Positions 42,831 to 51,533 of a stretch of 64,000 bases of DNA are shown here, piece after piece. The stretch covers positions 496,001 to 560,000 of the forward strand of contig NZ_CP012573.1 in assembly GCF_001280205.1 (NCBI RefSeq), given 5' to 3'. A program made the translations under genes and the position numbers. Below the pieces are notes generated by a model that was not told the DNA's origin, made no database searches, and saw only the letters and a list, made by a program, of their open reading frames with translations. How positions within the stretch are numbered: the first letter of the stretch is position 1; every line of letters starts with the position of its first letter. The stretch comes from Clavibacter capsici. GTDB lineage: Bacteria > Actinomycetota > Actinomycetes > Actinomycetales > Microbacteriaceae.

Positions 42831-44360
42831 ATCTCCCACGCACGCACCCCCGAGAACGCACCGCCCTCGACGTCCCCCGCCGCGCCCGCCGGCGCGAGCG
42901 CCAGCGCGCCCGCCGGCCCCGCCGCGCCGTCCGCCCGCAGCAAGTGGATCCTCCTCGCCGTCGTCGCCCTCGCCCAGCTGATGGTCGTGCTCGACGGCAC
43001 CATCGTGAACATCGCCCTGCCCGCCGCCCAGCGCGACCTCGGCATGAGCGACGCCGACCGCACCTGGGTCGTCACCGTCTACGCGCTCGCCTTCGGCTCG
43101 CTGCTGCTGCTCGGCGGCCGCATCGCCGACTACTGGGGCCGCAAGCGCTCCTTCCTCCTCGGCATGGTCGGGTTCGCCGCGGCGTCCGCGCTCGGCGGCG
43201 TCGCCGTCACCGGCGAGATGCTGCTGCTGGCCCGCGGCCTCCAGGGCGTCTTCGCGGCGCTCCTCGCGCCCGCCGCCCTCGCGCTGCTGTCCGTGACGTT
43301 CCCGTCCGGCCCCGACCGCGTCAAGGCGTTCGCGGTCTACGGCACCATCGCCGGATCCGGCGCGGCCGTCGGCCTGCTGCTCGGCGGCGTGCTCACCGAG
43401 TACCTCAGCTGGCACTGGTGCCTCCTCGTCAACGTGCCGATCGCGGTCGTGGCGGTCATCGCGGGCATCCCGCTCGTGAAGGAGAGCCGCGCCGACGGCG
43501 ACCGCAGCTACGACGTGCCCGGCGCCCTGCTCGTCACGGTCGGCCTCGCGTCGATCGTCTACGGCTTCTCCCGCGCGGAGAACGGCTGGGGGGAGCCCGA
43601 CACGATCGGCTTCCTCGCGCTCGGCGCGGGGATCATGGTGGCCTTCGTCTGGTGGGAGTCGCGGGCGCGCAACCCGCTGCTGCCGCTCCGCGTGGTCGCC
43701 GACCGCACCCGCGGCGGCGCGTACCTCACCTCCGTGATGGTGGGCGCGGCGCTCCTCGGCGGGCTGCTCTACCTCACCCTGCACTTCCAGATCGTGCTCG
43801 GCATGTCGCCGCTGATCTCGGGCCTCGCGTCGCTGCCGATGGCCGCGACGATCATGCTCACGGCGCCGCAGGTCGCGCGGCTCCTGCCGCGGGTCGGCCC
43901 GCGGATCCTCATGACCGTCGGTCCGCTGATCGCCGCCGCCGGCCTCCTCTGGTTCAGCCGCGTGACGGTCGACGGCGCGTACGTCGTGCAGGTGCTGCCC
44001 GGCCAGATCCTGCTCGGCATCGGGCTCGCGTGCGTGTTCGTGCCCATGCAGAACGTCGCGCTCTCCGGCATCGAGCCGAGGGACGCGGGCGTCGCGGGCG
44101 CGGCGCTCACGGGCACGCAGCAGATCGGCGGATCCATCGGCACGGCGGTCTTCACCGCGCTGTTCGCGTCGGCTGTCACCGCGTCCGTCACGGACGGCGT
44201 CCAGAACCCGCTCCAGCAGCAGGTCGACGGCTACCACGTGGTGTTCCTGGCGGCGGCGATCGGCGTGGCCTGCGCCTCGATCATCTCCTGGTCGATGGTG
44301 CGCGTGCCCCTCGAGCGCTTCCGCGAGGGCGCGTCGAGCGAGGCCGTGAGCATGCACTGA
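42831..44360 (+). CDS. MFS drug exporter, DHA2/EmrB-QacA type; probable ATC start
   Basis: About 509 residues with 14 membrane helices. Motifs: LAQLMVVLDGTIVNIALPAAQRDL at the first helix, the loop GGRIADYWGRKRSF (motif A), and GSGAAVGLLLGGVLTE (motif C of antiporters). It exports drugs using the proton gradient. Start: the only usual codon in frame, TTG at 42780, overlaps the -10 element and cannot be in the mRNA. AGGAG lies six bases before the ATC at 42831, which is the likely start, giving a 43-base leader. With the TTG it would be 526 residues. The ATC call is inference. Confidence 0.88.
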   Translation: MSHARTPENAPPSTSPAAPAGASASAPAGPAAPSARSKWILLAVVALAQLMVVLDGTIVNIALPAAQRDLGMSDADRTWVVTVYALAFGSLLLLGGRIADYWGRKRSFLLGMVGFAAASALGGVAVTGEMLLLARGLQGVFAALLAPAALALLSVTFPSGPDRVKAFAVYGTIAGSGAAVGLLLGGVLTEYLSWHWCLLVNVPIAVVAVIAGIPLVKESRADGDRSYDVPGALLVTVGLASIVYGFSRAENGWGEPDTIGFLALGAGIMVAFVWWESRARNPLLPLRVVADRTRGGAYLTSVMVGAALLGGLLYLTLHFQIVLGMSPLISGLASLPMAATIMLTAPQVARLLPRVGPRILMTVGPLIAAAGLLWFSRVTVDGAYVVQVLPGQILLGIGLACVFVPMQNVALSGIEPRDAGVAGAALTGTQQIGGSIGTAVFTALFASAVTASVTDGVQNPLQQQVDGYHVVFLAAAIGVACASIISWSMVRVPLERFREGASSEAVSMH

Positions 44361-44380
44361 TCCCTCGTCCCTCGCCGGAT

Positions 44381-44425
44381 CACGACGACGCCCCTCCCGC
44401 ATCGCGCGGGAGGGGCGTCGTCGTG
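44381..44425. terminator. 20-base-pair bidirectional terminator
   Basis: Arms 44381-44400 and 44406-44425 pair perfectly around the 5-base loop ATCGC between the convergent MFS and LLM genes. This is the longest perfect stem in the window. Confidence 0.88.
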
Positions 44426-44436
44426 CGCGGGCCGGG

Positions 44437-45471
44437 TCAGGCCGCGGGCGACCAGCCGAGCGCGGGACCGAGGCGGCGGGCGACGTCGGTGAGGACCTGC
44501 GTCGCGTCATCCGGGCGCAGGTCGTCGGGCAGCACGATCGCGAGCTCGTCGGCGGCCTGCACCGCGCGGTCGGCGCGGAGGGCGGCGGCGAGCTCGTCGG
44601 CCGGCCCCACGAGGTCGCCGGCGCGGACCATGCTCGCGCCGCCCGGACGACCCTCCGCCCGGGCGGACCGCTCGGCGCGCGCCTCCGCGTCGGCCCGGTA
44701 GCGGGCGACCTGCTCGGCCGTCGCGCCGTCGGTGGGCACGACGACCAGCGCGAGGGTCACGTGCGCGGCGGCCGGATCCGGGTGGGCGTCCCGGTAGGCG
44801 TCGATCAGCGCGCGCTGGTCCTCGCCGAAGCCGTCGCCCCCGCCCGCGCCGCGCTCCGTGACGCCGGAGGCGAGCAGGCGGAAGCCGTGCCCGCCCGCCC
44901 ACGTGGCGGTGCGGATCGTCGCGGCGCCGTAGCCGAGCCGGTCGGCGAGCCCGGGGGACGCGGGCTGCACGGTGGAGGCGAGGGGCTCGTCGTCGTCGTG
45001 CTCCTCGACGCGGGGCACCGCGCCGCCGCGCAGCAGGTCGCGGAAGCGGAGCAGGCGCTCGCGGCCCGGCTCCTCGTGCGCGGCCGTCACGGGATGGATC
45101 GCCCGGTCGAGGGCCGCCATGCGCCCCGGGTTGCCGACCGAGAGGCCCGGGCGCAGGCGCCCGCCGGAGAGGAGGTCGACGGTGGCGAGGTCCTCGGCGA
45201 GGCGGAGCGGGTTCTCCGCGCGGATGCCGATCGACGCCGTGCCGAGCGCGATGCGGCGGGTGCGCTGCGACGCCGCGGCGAGCAGCGCGACGGGGGAGGA
45301 GATCGCGGGCCGGAGGTGGTCGGGCCGGAGCCACGCGGTGTCGAGCCCGAGCGCGTCGCCGAGCTCCACGAGGCGCAGCGCCTCCTCGAGGCCGGGCGCG
45401 GGATCCGCCGGGTGGAGGGGGCCGGTGGTGAGGAAGCCGAGGCGCGTCAGCGGGGATCCGGGTGCGGGCAT
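44437..45471 (-). CDS. LLM-class flavin-dependent oxidoreductase, tandem copy 1
   Basis: A 344-residue luciferase-like barrel protein (bacterial luciferase/F420 or FMN monooxygenase superfamily): LTRLGFLTTGPLHPADP start, SSPVALLAAASQRTRRIALGTA, RLAEDLATVDLLSGGRLRPG near residue 94, and a C-terminal PALGWSPAA. It is a paralogue of the next gene with the same ends. The flavin donor and substrate are unknown. TACCCT lies six bases before the ATG. Confidence 0.88.
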   Translation of the reverse strand: MPAPGSPLTRLGFLTTGPLHPADPAPGLEEALRLVELGDALGLDTAWLRPDHLRPAISSPVALLAAASQRTRRIALGTASIGIRAENPLRLAEDLATVDLLSGGRLRPGLSVGNPGRMAALDRAIHPVTAAHEEPGRERLLRFRDLLRGGAVPRVEEHDDDEPLASTVQPASPGLADRLGYGAATIRTATWAGGHGFRLLASGVTERGAGGGDGFGEDQRALIDAYRDAHPDPAAAHVTLALVVVPTDGATAEQVARYRADAEARAERSARAEGRPGGASMVRAGDLVGPADELAAALRADRAVQAADELAIVLPDDLRPDDATQVLTDVARRLGPALGWSPAA

Positions 45472-45505
45472 GGCACGAGGGTAGGCGGTGCGCCTGCGCG
45501 CCGGG

Positions 45506-46528
45506 TCAGGCCGTCGCGGGCGACCAGCCGAGCGCCGGGCCGAGGCGCTCCGCGACGTCGGTGAGGATCTGCTCGAGGTCGGCCTCGCCGAACGTGAACG
45601 GCAGGGCGAAGGCGACCTCGTCGACCGCCTGGTAGCCCGCATCGGCGTGCAGGGTCGCGGCGATCTCCTCGGAGGTGCCCACGAGGTCGGCGGCGAAGAG
45701 CATCCTCCGCGGACCGATCGGCACGCCGACGCGGTGGGCGCGGGACGCGGCGTACGCCTCGTAGCGGGCGACCTGCTCGGGCGTCGCGCGGTCGGTGGGG
45801 ATCACGACGAGGCCCTGCGACACCCGCGCCTCGGCGCCGCGCGGGTGGGCGGCCCGGTAGGCGTCGATCTGCGCGCGCTGGTTGGTCGCGAAGTCGTTCC
45901 CGAGCATGCCCTCGGTCACGCTCGACGCCAGCAGGTGGAAGCCGATCTCCGCCGCCCACACGGCGGAGCGGACGCCGCCCGCGCCGTACCAGAGCCGGTC
46001 GACGAGGCCCGTCGCGTGCGGCTGCACGGTGGACGCGAACTCCTCCTGGCCCTCGCGTCCGGCCCGGTCGTCCACGGCGTCGCCGCGCACGTGGTCGCGG
46101 AAGCGCAGCAGCCGGTCGTAGCCCAGCTCCTCCTGCTCGAGCGTGTCGGGGTAGATGGCGTCGCGGTACCGGTCGAACGACATCGGCGTGCCCGCGCTGA
46201 AGCCGGGCTGCAGGCGGCCTCCCGTGAGGAGGTCCACCGTCGCGAGGTCCTCGGCGAGGCGGAACGGGTTCTCGGCGCCGATGGGCGTGACGGCCGTGCC
46301 GAGGTGGATGCGGCTGGTGCGCTGCGAGGCGGCGGCCATCACGGCGACGGGGGAGGAGATCCCGTGCTGGAGGTGGCGGTGCCGGAGCCACGCGCTGTCG
46401 AAGCCGAGCTGCTCGCCGCGCTCGATGACGCGGAGCGTGGTCTCGTGGCCGGCCGCGGGATCCGCCGGGTCGAAGGTGCCGATGGTGAGGAAGCCGATGC
46501 GCTTCAGCGGGGTACCGGATGCGGGCAT
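45506..46528 (-). CDS. LLM-class flavin-dependent oxidoreductase, tandem copy 2
   Basis: A 340-residue paralogue of the neighbouring LLM protein: LKRIGFLTIGTFDPADP, SSPVAVMAAASQRTSRIHLGTA, RLAEDLATVDLLTGGRLQPGFSAG, and PALGWSPATA at the end. The two genes are head-to-tail 34 bases apart, and each has its own TACCCT hexamer six bases before the ATG. The copies have diverged widely in the middle, so the duplication is not recent and the substrates may differ. Confidence 0.88.
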   Translation of the reverse strand: MPASGTPLKRIGFLTIGTFDPADPAAGHETTLRVIERGEQLGFDSAWLRHRHLQHGISSPVAVMAAASQRTSRIHLGTAVTPIGAENPFRLAEDLATVDLLTGGRLQPGFSAGTPMSFDRYRDAIYPDTLEQEELGYDRLLRFRDHVRGDAVDDRAGREGQEEFASTVQPHATGLVDRLWYGAGGVRSAVWAAEIGFHLLASSVTEGMLGNDFATNQRAQIDAYRAAHPRGAEARVSQGLVVIPTDRATPEQVARYEAYAASRAHRVGVPIGPRRMLFAADLVGTSEEIAATLHADAGYQAVDEVAFALPFTFGEADLEQILTDVAERLGPALGWSPATA

Positions 46529-46570
46529 GGGACGAGGGTAGGCGCTCTCCCGCGCGCCCGTGCGGACGGG

Positions 46571-46891
46571 TCAGGCGGGTCCGGCGCCGGCCTGCTCGCC
46601 CGCGATCTCCGTCAGCGCCGCCACGTGCCCGTCGAACGCGCGCCGTCCCGCCGGGGTGAGCGCCAGCCAGGTCAGCTGCCGCCGGTCGCTCCGGCCCGCG
46701 GACGACGCCTTGCGCGAGGACACGTAGCCGCTGTCCGCGAGCGTCCGGAGGTGCTTGGAGAGGCTCGCGTCCGCGACGCCGAGGGTGTCGCGCAGCACGG
46801 TGAAGTCGATCTGGTCGACGCGGCGGAGGATCCCGCAGATGCGCAGGCGGACGGGCGCGTGGATCAGCTCGTCGAAGGCCGCCTCAGCCAC
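46571..46891 (-). CDS. ArsR/MarR-like winged-helix regulator
   Basis: A 106-residue regulator: LIHAPVRLRICGILRRVDQIDFTVLRDTLGVADASLSKHLRTL (residues 9-51) and the wing SSRKASSAGRSDRRQLTWLALTPAGR. This is the transcriptional regulator type often paired with a membrane protein. GTG start lies inside the end of the upstream membrane gene (8-base overlap), so the two are co-translated. The likely target is the operon's own promoter, where two inverted repeats are seen. Confidence 0.85.
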   Translation of the reverse strand: MAEAAFDELIHAPVRLRICGILRRVDQIDFTVLRDTLGVADASLSKHLRTLADSGYVSSRKASSAGRSDRRQLTWLALTPAGRRAFDGHVAALTEIAGEQAGAGPA

Positions 46892-47342
46892 GCCGGGCGA
46901 TCTCCCGCACCGCCGCGCGGAACGCGAGCGTCGACAGCCGCGTGACGAGGAGGGACGCCGCGACGGCCGTGATCGCCACACCCCAGCCGAGCCCCTGCGC
47001 GACGAGCCCGAGCGAGACGGAGAACAGCACGAGGCAGGCGACGAGCGCGGCCGCGGCGAGCAGCGCGGCCCGAGCCCCGATCCGGCGGAACCGGATGCCC
47101 GTGGTGCGCCGGAGGAGGACGAGCAGGATCACGGCCGCGGCGACGGCGACCCACGACGTGGTCGGCGGCTCGTAGTCCGCTCCCGGGGAGAGGGTGGCGG
47201 TCTCCGCCACCCAGACGAGGGCGATGGCGCCGAAGCCCGCGAGGTGCCAGCGCGGCTCGGGGATGCGGGAGGCCAGGGCCTGCCGGTCGGCGTGGAGGCC
47301 GTCCAGGGCCGCTGCGGCGTCCTGCGCTCGATCGTTTTCCAT
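46884..47342 (-). CDS. Membrane protein co-transcribed with its regulator
   Basis: A 152-residue protein with four membrane segments (about 32-49, 64-80, 90-110 and 115-135), after a charged N-terminus (RAQDAAAALDGLHADRQAL). No family is recognised. It is the first gene of a two-gene operon with the winged-helix regulator. Promoter elements are clear: -35 TTGCCG, 17-base spacer, -10 TAGCTT, then ATG six bases later, so the transcript should be leaderless. Confidence 0.75.
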   Translation of the reverse strand: MENDRAQDAAAALDGLHADRQALASRIPEPRWHLAGFGAIALVWVAETATLSPGADYEPPTTSWVAVAAAVILLVLLRRTTGIRFRRIGARAALLAAAALVACLVLFSVSLGLVAQGLGWGVAITAVAASLLVTRLSTLAFRAAVREIARRG

Positions 47343-47367
47343 GATGGAAAGCTACATGTCAGTTTCC
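47336..47367. promoter_or_regulatory. Promoter with overlapping inverted repeats at the membrane-protein start codon
   Basis: TTTCCAT-G-ATGGAAA (47336-47350) covers the start codon. GGAAA at 47346-47350 also pairs with TTTCC at 47363-47367 across 12 bases, spanning the -10. These are candidate sites for the co-transcribed winged-helix regulator. Confidence 0.55.
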
Positions 47368-47397
47368 TCCACGGCAAGTGATCGCGCGGCTCTCCCC

Positions 47398-48363
47398 TCA
47401 GGGGATCAGGACGATCGAGCCCGTGGTGCGCCTGGCCTCGAGGTCCTCGTGGGCGCGCGCCGCGTCGGCCAGCGGGTGGGTCGCGCCGACGCGCACGTCG
47501 AGGGACCCGTCGAGGACCCCGGCGAACAGCTCGCCCGCGCGCCAGCGCCGCTCCTCCGCGTCGAGCAGGAAGTGCGCGAGCGTGGGGCGGGAGACGGAGA
47601 GGGAGCCGCCGGAGTTGAGCCGCTGCAGGTCGAACGGCGGCACCTGCCCGCTCGCGCCGCCGAAGAGCACGAGCGTGCCGCGGATCCGCAAGCTGGCGAG
47701 CGACCCGTCGAACGTGTCGCGCCCCACGCCGTCGTAGACCACGTCGACGCCGCGACCGCCCGTCAGCTCGCGGACCCGCACGGGCACGTCGTCGTAGCCG
47801 AGCACGTGGGTCGCGCCCGCCGCGCGCGAGAGGGCGGCCTTCTCCTCGGTGGAGACGGTGGTGATGACCTCGACGCCGCGGTCGACGAGCAGCTGCGTGA
47901 GCAGGAGCCCGACCCCGCCGGCGCCCGCGTGCACGAGCGCGCGATCCCCGGGGCCGGCCGGGTACGAGCTCGTCGCGAGGTAGTGCGCGGTGAGGCCCTG
48001 GAGCGGGAGGGCGGCGGCGGTCTCCATCGCGACGCCGTCGGGCACGGGCAGCAGCGTCTCCGCGCGGACGAGCGCGTGCTGCGCGTAGGTGCCCGACGCC
48101 TCGGCGGTCGCGACGCGGTCGCCCACGTGCACGCCGGTCACCCCGTCGCCGAGCGCCTCGATCACGCCCGCGGCCTCGGATCCCGGCACGTACGGGTGCG
48201 CCATCGGGTAGATGCCGCTCCGCCGGTACGTGTCGATGAAGTTGACGCCCGCGGCGTGCACGCGGATCCGCACCTCGCCGGGCCCCGGATCCGGCACCGG
48301 CCCGTCCATCAGGGTCATGACCTCGGGCCCGCCGGGCCCCTCCACCTCGATGCGCGCGCTCAT
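47398..48363 (-). CDS. qor: Quinone oxidoreductase (zeta-crystallin type, MDR)
   Basis: A 321-residue zinc-free medium-chain dehydrogenase: GEVRIRVHAAGVNFIDTYRRSG near residue 38, YVPGSEAAGVIEALG, the NADPH site VHAGAGGVGLLLTQL, and GRGVDVVYDGVGRDTFD. Reduces quinones with one electron. Start is chosen at MSARIEV, 14 codons into the open frame, because the preceding part is Arg-rich and unlike the family. Confidence 0.92.
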   Translation of the reverse strand: MSARIEVEGPGGPEVMTLMDGPVPDPGPGEVRIRVHAAGVNFIDTYRRSGIYPMAHPYVPGSEAAGVIEALGDGVTGVHVGDRVATAEASGTYAQHALVRAETLLPVPDGVAMETAAALPLQGLTAHYLATSSYPAGPGDRALVHAGAGGVGLLLTQLLVDRGVEVITTVSTEEKAALSRAAGATHVLGYDDVPVRVRELTGGRGVDVVYDGVGRDTFDGSLASLRIRGTLVLFGGASGQVPPFDLQRLNSGGSLSVSRPTLAHFLLDAEERRWRAGELFAGVLDGSLDVRVGATHPLADAARAHEDLEARRTTGSIVLIP

Positions 48364-48394
48364 GGGTCCAGCCTGCCGCGTCCGCCGCCGACGG

Positions 48395-49077
48395 TCACGT
48401 GTCACGCGCGGGTCGGTCCCCCTCGTCCGGGTCCCGCTCCTCGTCCCGCGCCCGCTGCGTCTCGCGCTCGGCGATCCTCCGGCGGTACCCGTCCATCGCC
48501 CGCTCGTCCAGACGGTGGCGGATCTCGGCGACGTCGGGCGCGAAGGTCTCCTTCGTCATCGCCTTCAGCGCGACCCACTTCTCGTGGAACTCGGCGTCGG
48601 TGTCGCCGGGCCGCCACGCGCGCGACCAGAGGACGAAGGTCGCTTCGACGCCGGCCATCACGGAGGCGAGCACGACACCGGTCGGGACGCCGAGCCACGG
48701 GATGACCGTCATGGCGGACGCTGCGGACCCTGCGAGCCACGGGAGCACCGCGAAGGCCCATCCCCCCCGGGGACGTCGAGCGGCCGCGGACGACGAGGGG
48801 GCGCTCGACCACGACCTCGACGACGGAGGAGACCAGGGCCATGAGGGTCACGCCTCCGATCGTCCGATCGAGCGAGCCCGGGCCCCAGGCGGGGACGAGC
48901 ATGAGGGTCTGGGACACCACGACCACGATCGGCGCCGTGAACAGCGCGACCGTGAGGTGCCCCGACAGCGGCGCCCACATGCCGGGCGGTGTCCAGTCGG
49001 GAGGGTTCCGCCGCACCCGGTTCCGCTCTTCCGGATCGGGCACGTCACGCAAGCCGTGAGGTGAGATGGATGGGCAT
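48395..49077 (-). pseudogene. Frameshifted membrane protein gene
   Basis: A membrane protein split over two frames. The first half (VPDPEERNRVRRNPPDW, then LTVALFTAPIVVVVSQTLML and LMALVSSVVEVVVERPL) runs to the seven-C run at 48762-48768. The second half (WAFAVLPWLAGSAASAM, PTGVVLASVMAGVEATFVLW, then a charged helical tail) is in another frame. Removing one base from that run joins them as SPGGWAFAVLPW. The start is also disturbed. An AGGAGGAG-preceded ATG at 49077 opens a 10-codon frame that ends in TGA, and one base less near 49050 would fuse it to the main frame. Otherwise a GTG at 49043 starts it. Family unknown. Confidence 0.65.
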
Positions 49078-49318
49078 GCTCCTCCTTCGAAGGCGCGGGG
49101 GCCGAGCGTCGGGTGCGGCCGCCGCGGGTGGTCGCGCGCATCCTCGTCCGAGAGGCGCCGGCGACGAGGGCCTCCTCCACAGAGTGCGCGACGGCGCGCG
49201 ACGCCCGCGCAGGAATGCCGCCGCGACGCGCGCGGTTGCGCTCGCATAGGCTCGAAGACGAGTCAGGTGCGGCAGGCAGGGCCCCGCACCGATCAGGATC
49301 ACGACGAAGGTGGAACCC

Positions 49319-50257
49319 ATGGCAGGTCGCGTCTACGACGACATCACCCAGCTGGTCGGCGGCACGCCGCTCGTGCGCCTCAACCGGCTCACGGAGGGGC
49401 TCGACGCGACCGTGCTCGTGAAGCTCGAGTCGCACAACCCCGCGTCGAGCGTGAAGGACCGCATCGGCGTCGCGATCATCGACGCGGCCGAGGCGTCGGG
49501 GCAGCTGAAGCCCGGCGGGACGATCGTCGAGGGCACGAGCGGCAACACCGGCATCGCGCTCGCCATGGTCGGCGCGGCGCGCGGGTACAAGGTCGTCCTC
49601 ACGATGCCCGAGACCATGAGCGTCGAGCGCCGGCTGGTGCTGCGCGCGTACGGCGCGGAGATCGTGCTGACCCCCGGCCCCGAGGGCATGCGCGGCGCGG
49701 TCGACCGGGCCAAGCAGATCGTGGACGAGACGCCGAACGCCATCTGGGCGAAGCAGTTCGCGAACGCGGCCAACCCGCAGAAGCACCGCGAGACCACGGC
49801 CGAGGAGGTCTGGGCGGACACCGACGGCGCCGTCGACGTGTTCATCGCGGGCGTCGGCACGGGCGGCACCATCACGGGCGTCGGCCAGGTGCTCAAGGAG
49901 CGGAAGCCCGGGGTGCAGATCGTCGCGGTCGAGCCGCTCGACTCGCCCATCCTCACCGGCGGCAAGCCCGGGCCGCACAAGATCCAGGGCATCGGCGCCA
50001 ACTTCGTGCCCGAGATCCTCGACACGGAGGTCTACGACGAGGTCGTCGACGTGTCCCTCGAGGACTCCATCCGCGTCTCGCGCGCGCTCGCGACCGACGA
50101 GGGCATCCTCTGCGGCATCTCGTCGGGATCCATCGTGTGGGCCGCGCTCGAGATCGCGAAGCGGCCCGAGAGCGCGGGCAAGACCATCGTCGCGATCGTG
50201 TGCGACTACGGCGAGCGGTACCTCTCGACCGTGCTGTTCGACGACCTGCGCGACTAG
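49319..50257 (+). CDS. cysK: Cysteine synthase A (O-acetylserine sulfhydrylase)
   Basis: A 312-residue PLP enzyme making cysteine from O-acetylserine and sulfide. Motifs: [10 protein letters not shown], the Schiff-base Lys in [11 protein letters not shown] (residue about 44), the substrate loop [12 protein letters not shown], phosphate loop [12 protein letters not shown], and [16 protein letters not shown] precedes the ATG. It forms an operon with cysE, 2 bases downstream, which makes its substrate. Confidence 0.96.
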   Translation: MAGRVYDDITQLVGGTPLVRLNRLTEGLDATVLVKLESHNPASSVKDRIGVAIIDAAEASGQLKPGGTIVEGTSGNTGIALAMVGAARGYKVVLTMPETMSVERRLVLRAYGAEIVLTPGPEGMRGAVDRAKQIVDETPNAIWAKQFANAANPQKHRETTAEEVWADTDGAVDVFIAGVGTGGTITGVGQVLKERKPGVQIVAVEPLDSPILTGGKPGPHKIQGIGANFVPEILDTEVYDEVVDVSLEDSIRVSRALATDEGILCGISSGSIVWAALEIAKRPESAGKTIVAIVCDYGERYLSTVLFDDLRD

Positions 50258-50259
50258 GC

Positions 50260-50844
50260 GTGGGGATCGTCGCCCGGGTCGTCGAGGACCTCCGGACAGC
50301 GCGCGCCCACGATCCGGCCGCGCGCGGGTACCTGGAGATGGTGCTCGGCTACCCGGGCCTGCACGCCGTGTGGCTGCACCGGGTGTCGCACGCGCTCTGG
50401 CGTCGGCGTCTGCGCTTGGCGGCGCGGCTGCTCGCGCAGGCCGGGCGGGCGCTGACCGGGGTGGAGATCCACCCGGGGGCGCGCATCGGCCGGCGGCTGT
50501 TCATCGACCACGGCATGGGCGTCGTCATCGGCGCGACGGCGGAGGTCGGCGACGACGTGCTGATGTACCACGGCGTCACGCTCGGCGGGAAGAGCCTCGT
50601 GCACGGCAAGCGGCACCCGACGGTCGGCGACGGCGTCACCATCGGCGCGGGGGCGAAGCTGCTCGGGCCCATCACGATCGGCGCGGGCAGCGTCATCGGA
50701 GCGAACGCGGTGGTCGTGAAGGACGCGCCCGCGGGATCCGTGCTCACGGGCATCCCCGCCGTGGAGACCGGCAAGCGGGCGGGGCGCGGGCCCGACGCGC
50801 ACGTGGATCCCGCGTTCTTCGTCGACCCGGCGATCTACATCTGA
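50260..50844 (+). CDS. cysE: Serine O-acetyltransferase
   Basis: A 194-residue short EpsC/CysE-type acetyltransferase: N-terminal helices with [30 protein letters not shown], then hexapeptide beta-helix from [10 protein letters not shown], with catalytic His-Asp in [11 protein letters not shown] and YHGVTLGG, and the C-terminal [11 protein letters not shown] start directly follows cysK. The ending DPAIYI differs from the cysteine-sensitive tail of enterobacterial CysE, so feedback control may differ (inference). Confidence 0.95.
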   Translation: MGIVARVVEDLRTARAHDPAARGYLEMVLGYPGLHAVWLHRVSHALWRRRLRLAARLLAQAGRALTGVEIHPGARIGRRLFIDHGMGVVIGATAEVGDDVLMYHGVTLGGKSLVHGKRHPTVGDGVTIGAGAKLLGPITIGAGSVIGANAVVVKDAPAGSVLTGIPAVETGKRAGRGPDAHVDPAFFVDPAIYI

Positions 50845-51518
50845 TGCCGCCGACCGAGGCGCCCGGCGAGCCCGGCCACGTCGAGCCGACGCCGACCGTC
50901 GAGCTCTCCACGCACGGCGTCGGCCCCTGGCCCGGCGGCCCGGACGCGTGGCCCGACGAGCCGCACCTGGATCCCGAGCTCCTCGAGCGCGGCGACACCC
51001 GCAACGTCATCGACCGCTACCGCTACTGGCGCATGGACGCGATCGTCGCCGACCTCGACCAGCACCGGCACCCCTTCCACGTGGCCATCGAGAACTGGCA
51101 GCACGACATGAACATCGGGTCGATCGTGCGGAGCGCCAACGCGTTCGCGGCCGACACCGTGCACATCGTCGGCCGGCGCCGCTGGAACAAGCGCGGCGCG
51201 ATGGTGACCGACCGGTACCAGCACGTCGTGCACCACGCGACCATCGCCGACCTCGTGGAGTGGGCGCGCGGGGAGGGGCTGCCGCTCATCGCGATCGACA
51301 ACGTCGACGGATCCGTGCTGCTCGAGACCACGTGCCTCCCGGAGCGCTGCGTGCTGGTCTTCGGCCAGGAGGGCCCGGGCCTCAGCGACGAGGCGGTCGC
51401 GGCCGCGGACATGACGGTCGCGATCTCGCAGTTCGGATCCACCCGCTCCATCAACGCGTCGGCGGCGGCCGCGGTCGTGATGCACGCGTGGATCACGCAG
51501 CACGTGGCGTTCGACTGA
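50844..51518 (+). CDS. TrmH/SpoU-family RNA 2'-O-methyltransferase
   Basis: A 224-residue SPOUT enzyme with the three family motifs: NIGSIVRSANAFAADT (motif 1), VFGQEGPGLSDEAV (motif 2) and ISQFGSTRSINASAAAAVVMHAW (motif 3, knot). It methylates a tRNA or rRNA ribose using S-adenosylmethionine. The N-terminal 60 residues are a Pro/Glu-rich extension with WRMDAIVADLDQHRHPFHVAIENWQHD. ATG overlaps the cysE stop (TGATG), placing it in the cysteine operon. Confidence 0.9.
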   Translation: MPPTEAPGEPGHVEPTPTVELSTHGVGPWPGGPDAWPDEPHLDPELLERGDTRNVIDRYRYWRMDAIVADLDQHRHPFHVAIENWQHDMNIGSIVRSANAFAADTVHIVGRRRWNKRGAMVTDRYQHVVHHATIADLVEWARGEGLPLIAIDNVDGSVLLETTCLPERCVLVFGQEGPGLSDEAVAAADMTVAISQFGSTRSINASAAAAVVMHAWITQHVAFD

Positions 51519-51533
51519 CGCGCGGCACCGTCG

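Noticed and set aside
49066-49318. Plus-strand open frame running into cysE across the gap before cysK
   Set aside because: Arg/Ala-rich shadow. It shares frame with cysE only by chance, and cysE has its own GTG after the cysK stop.
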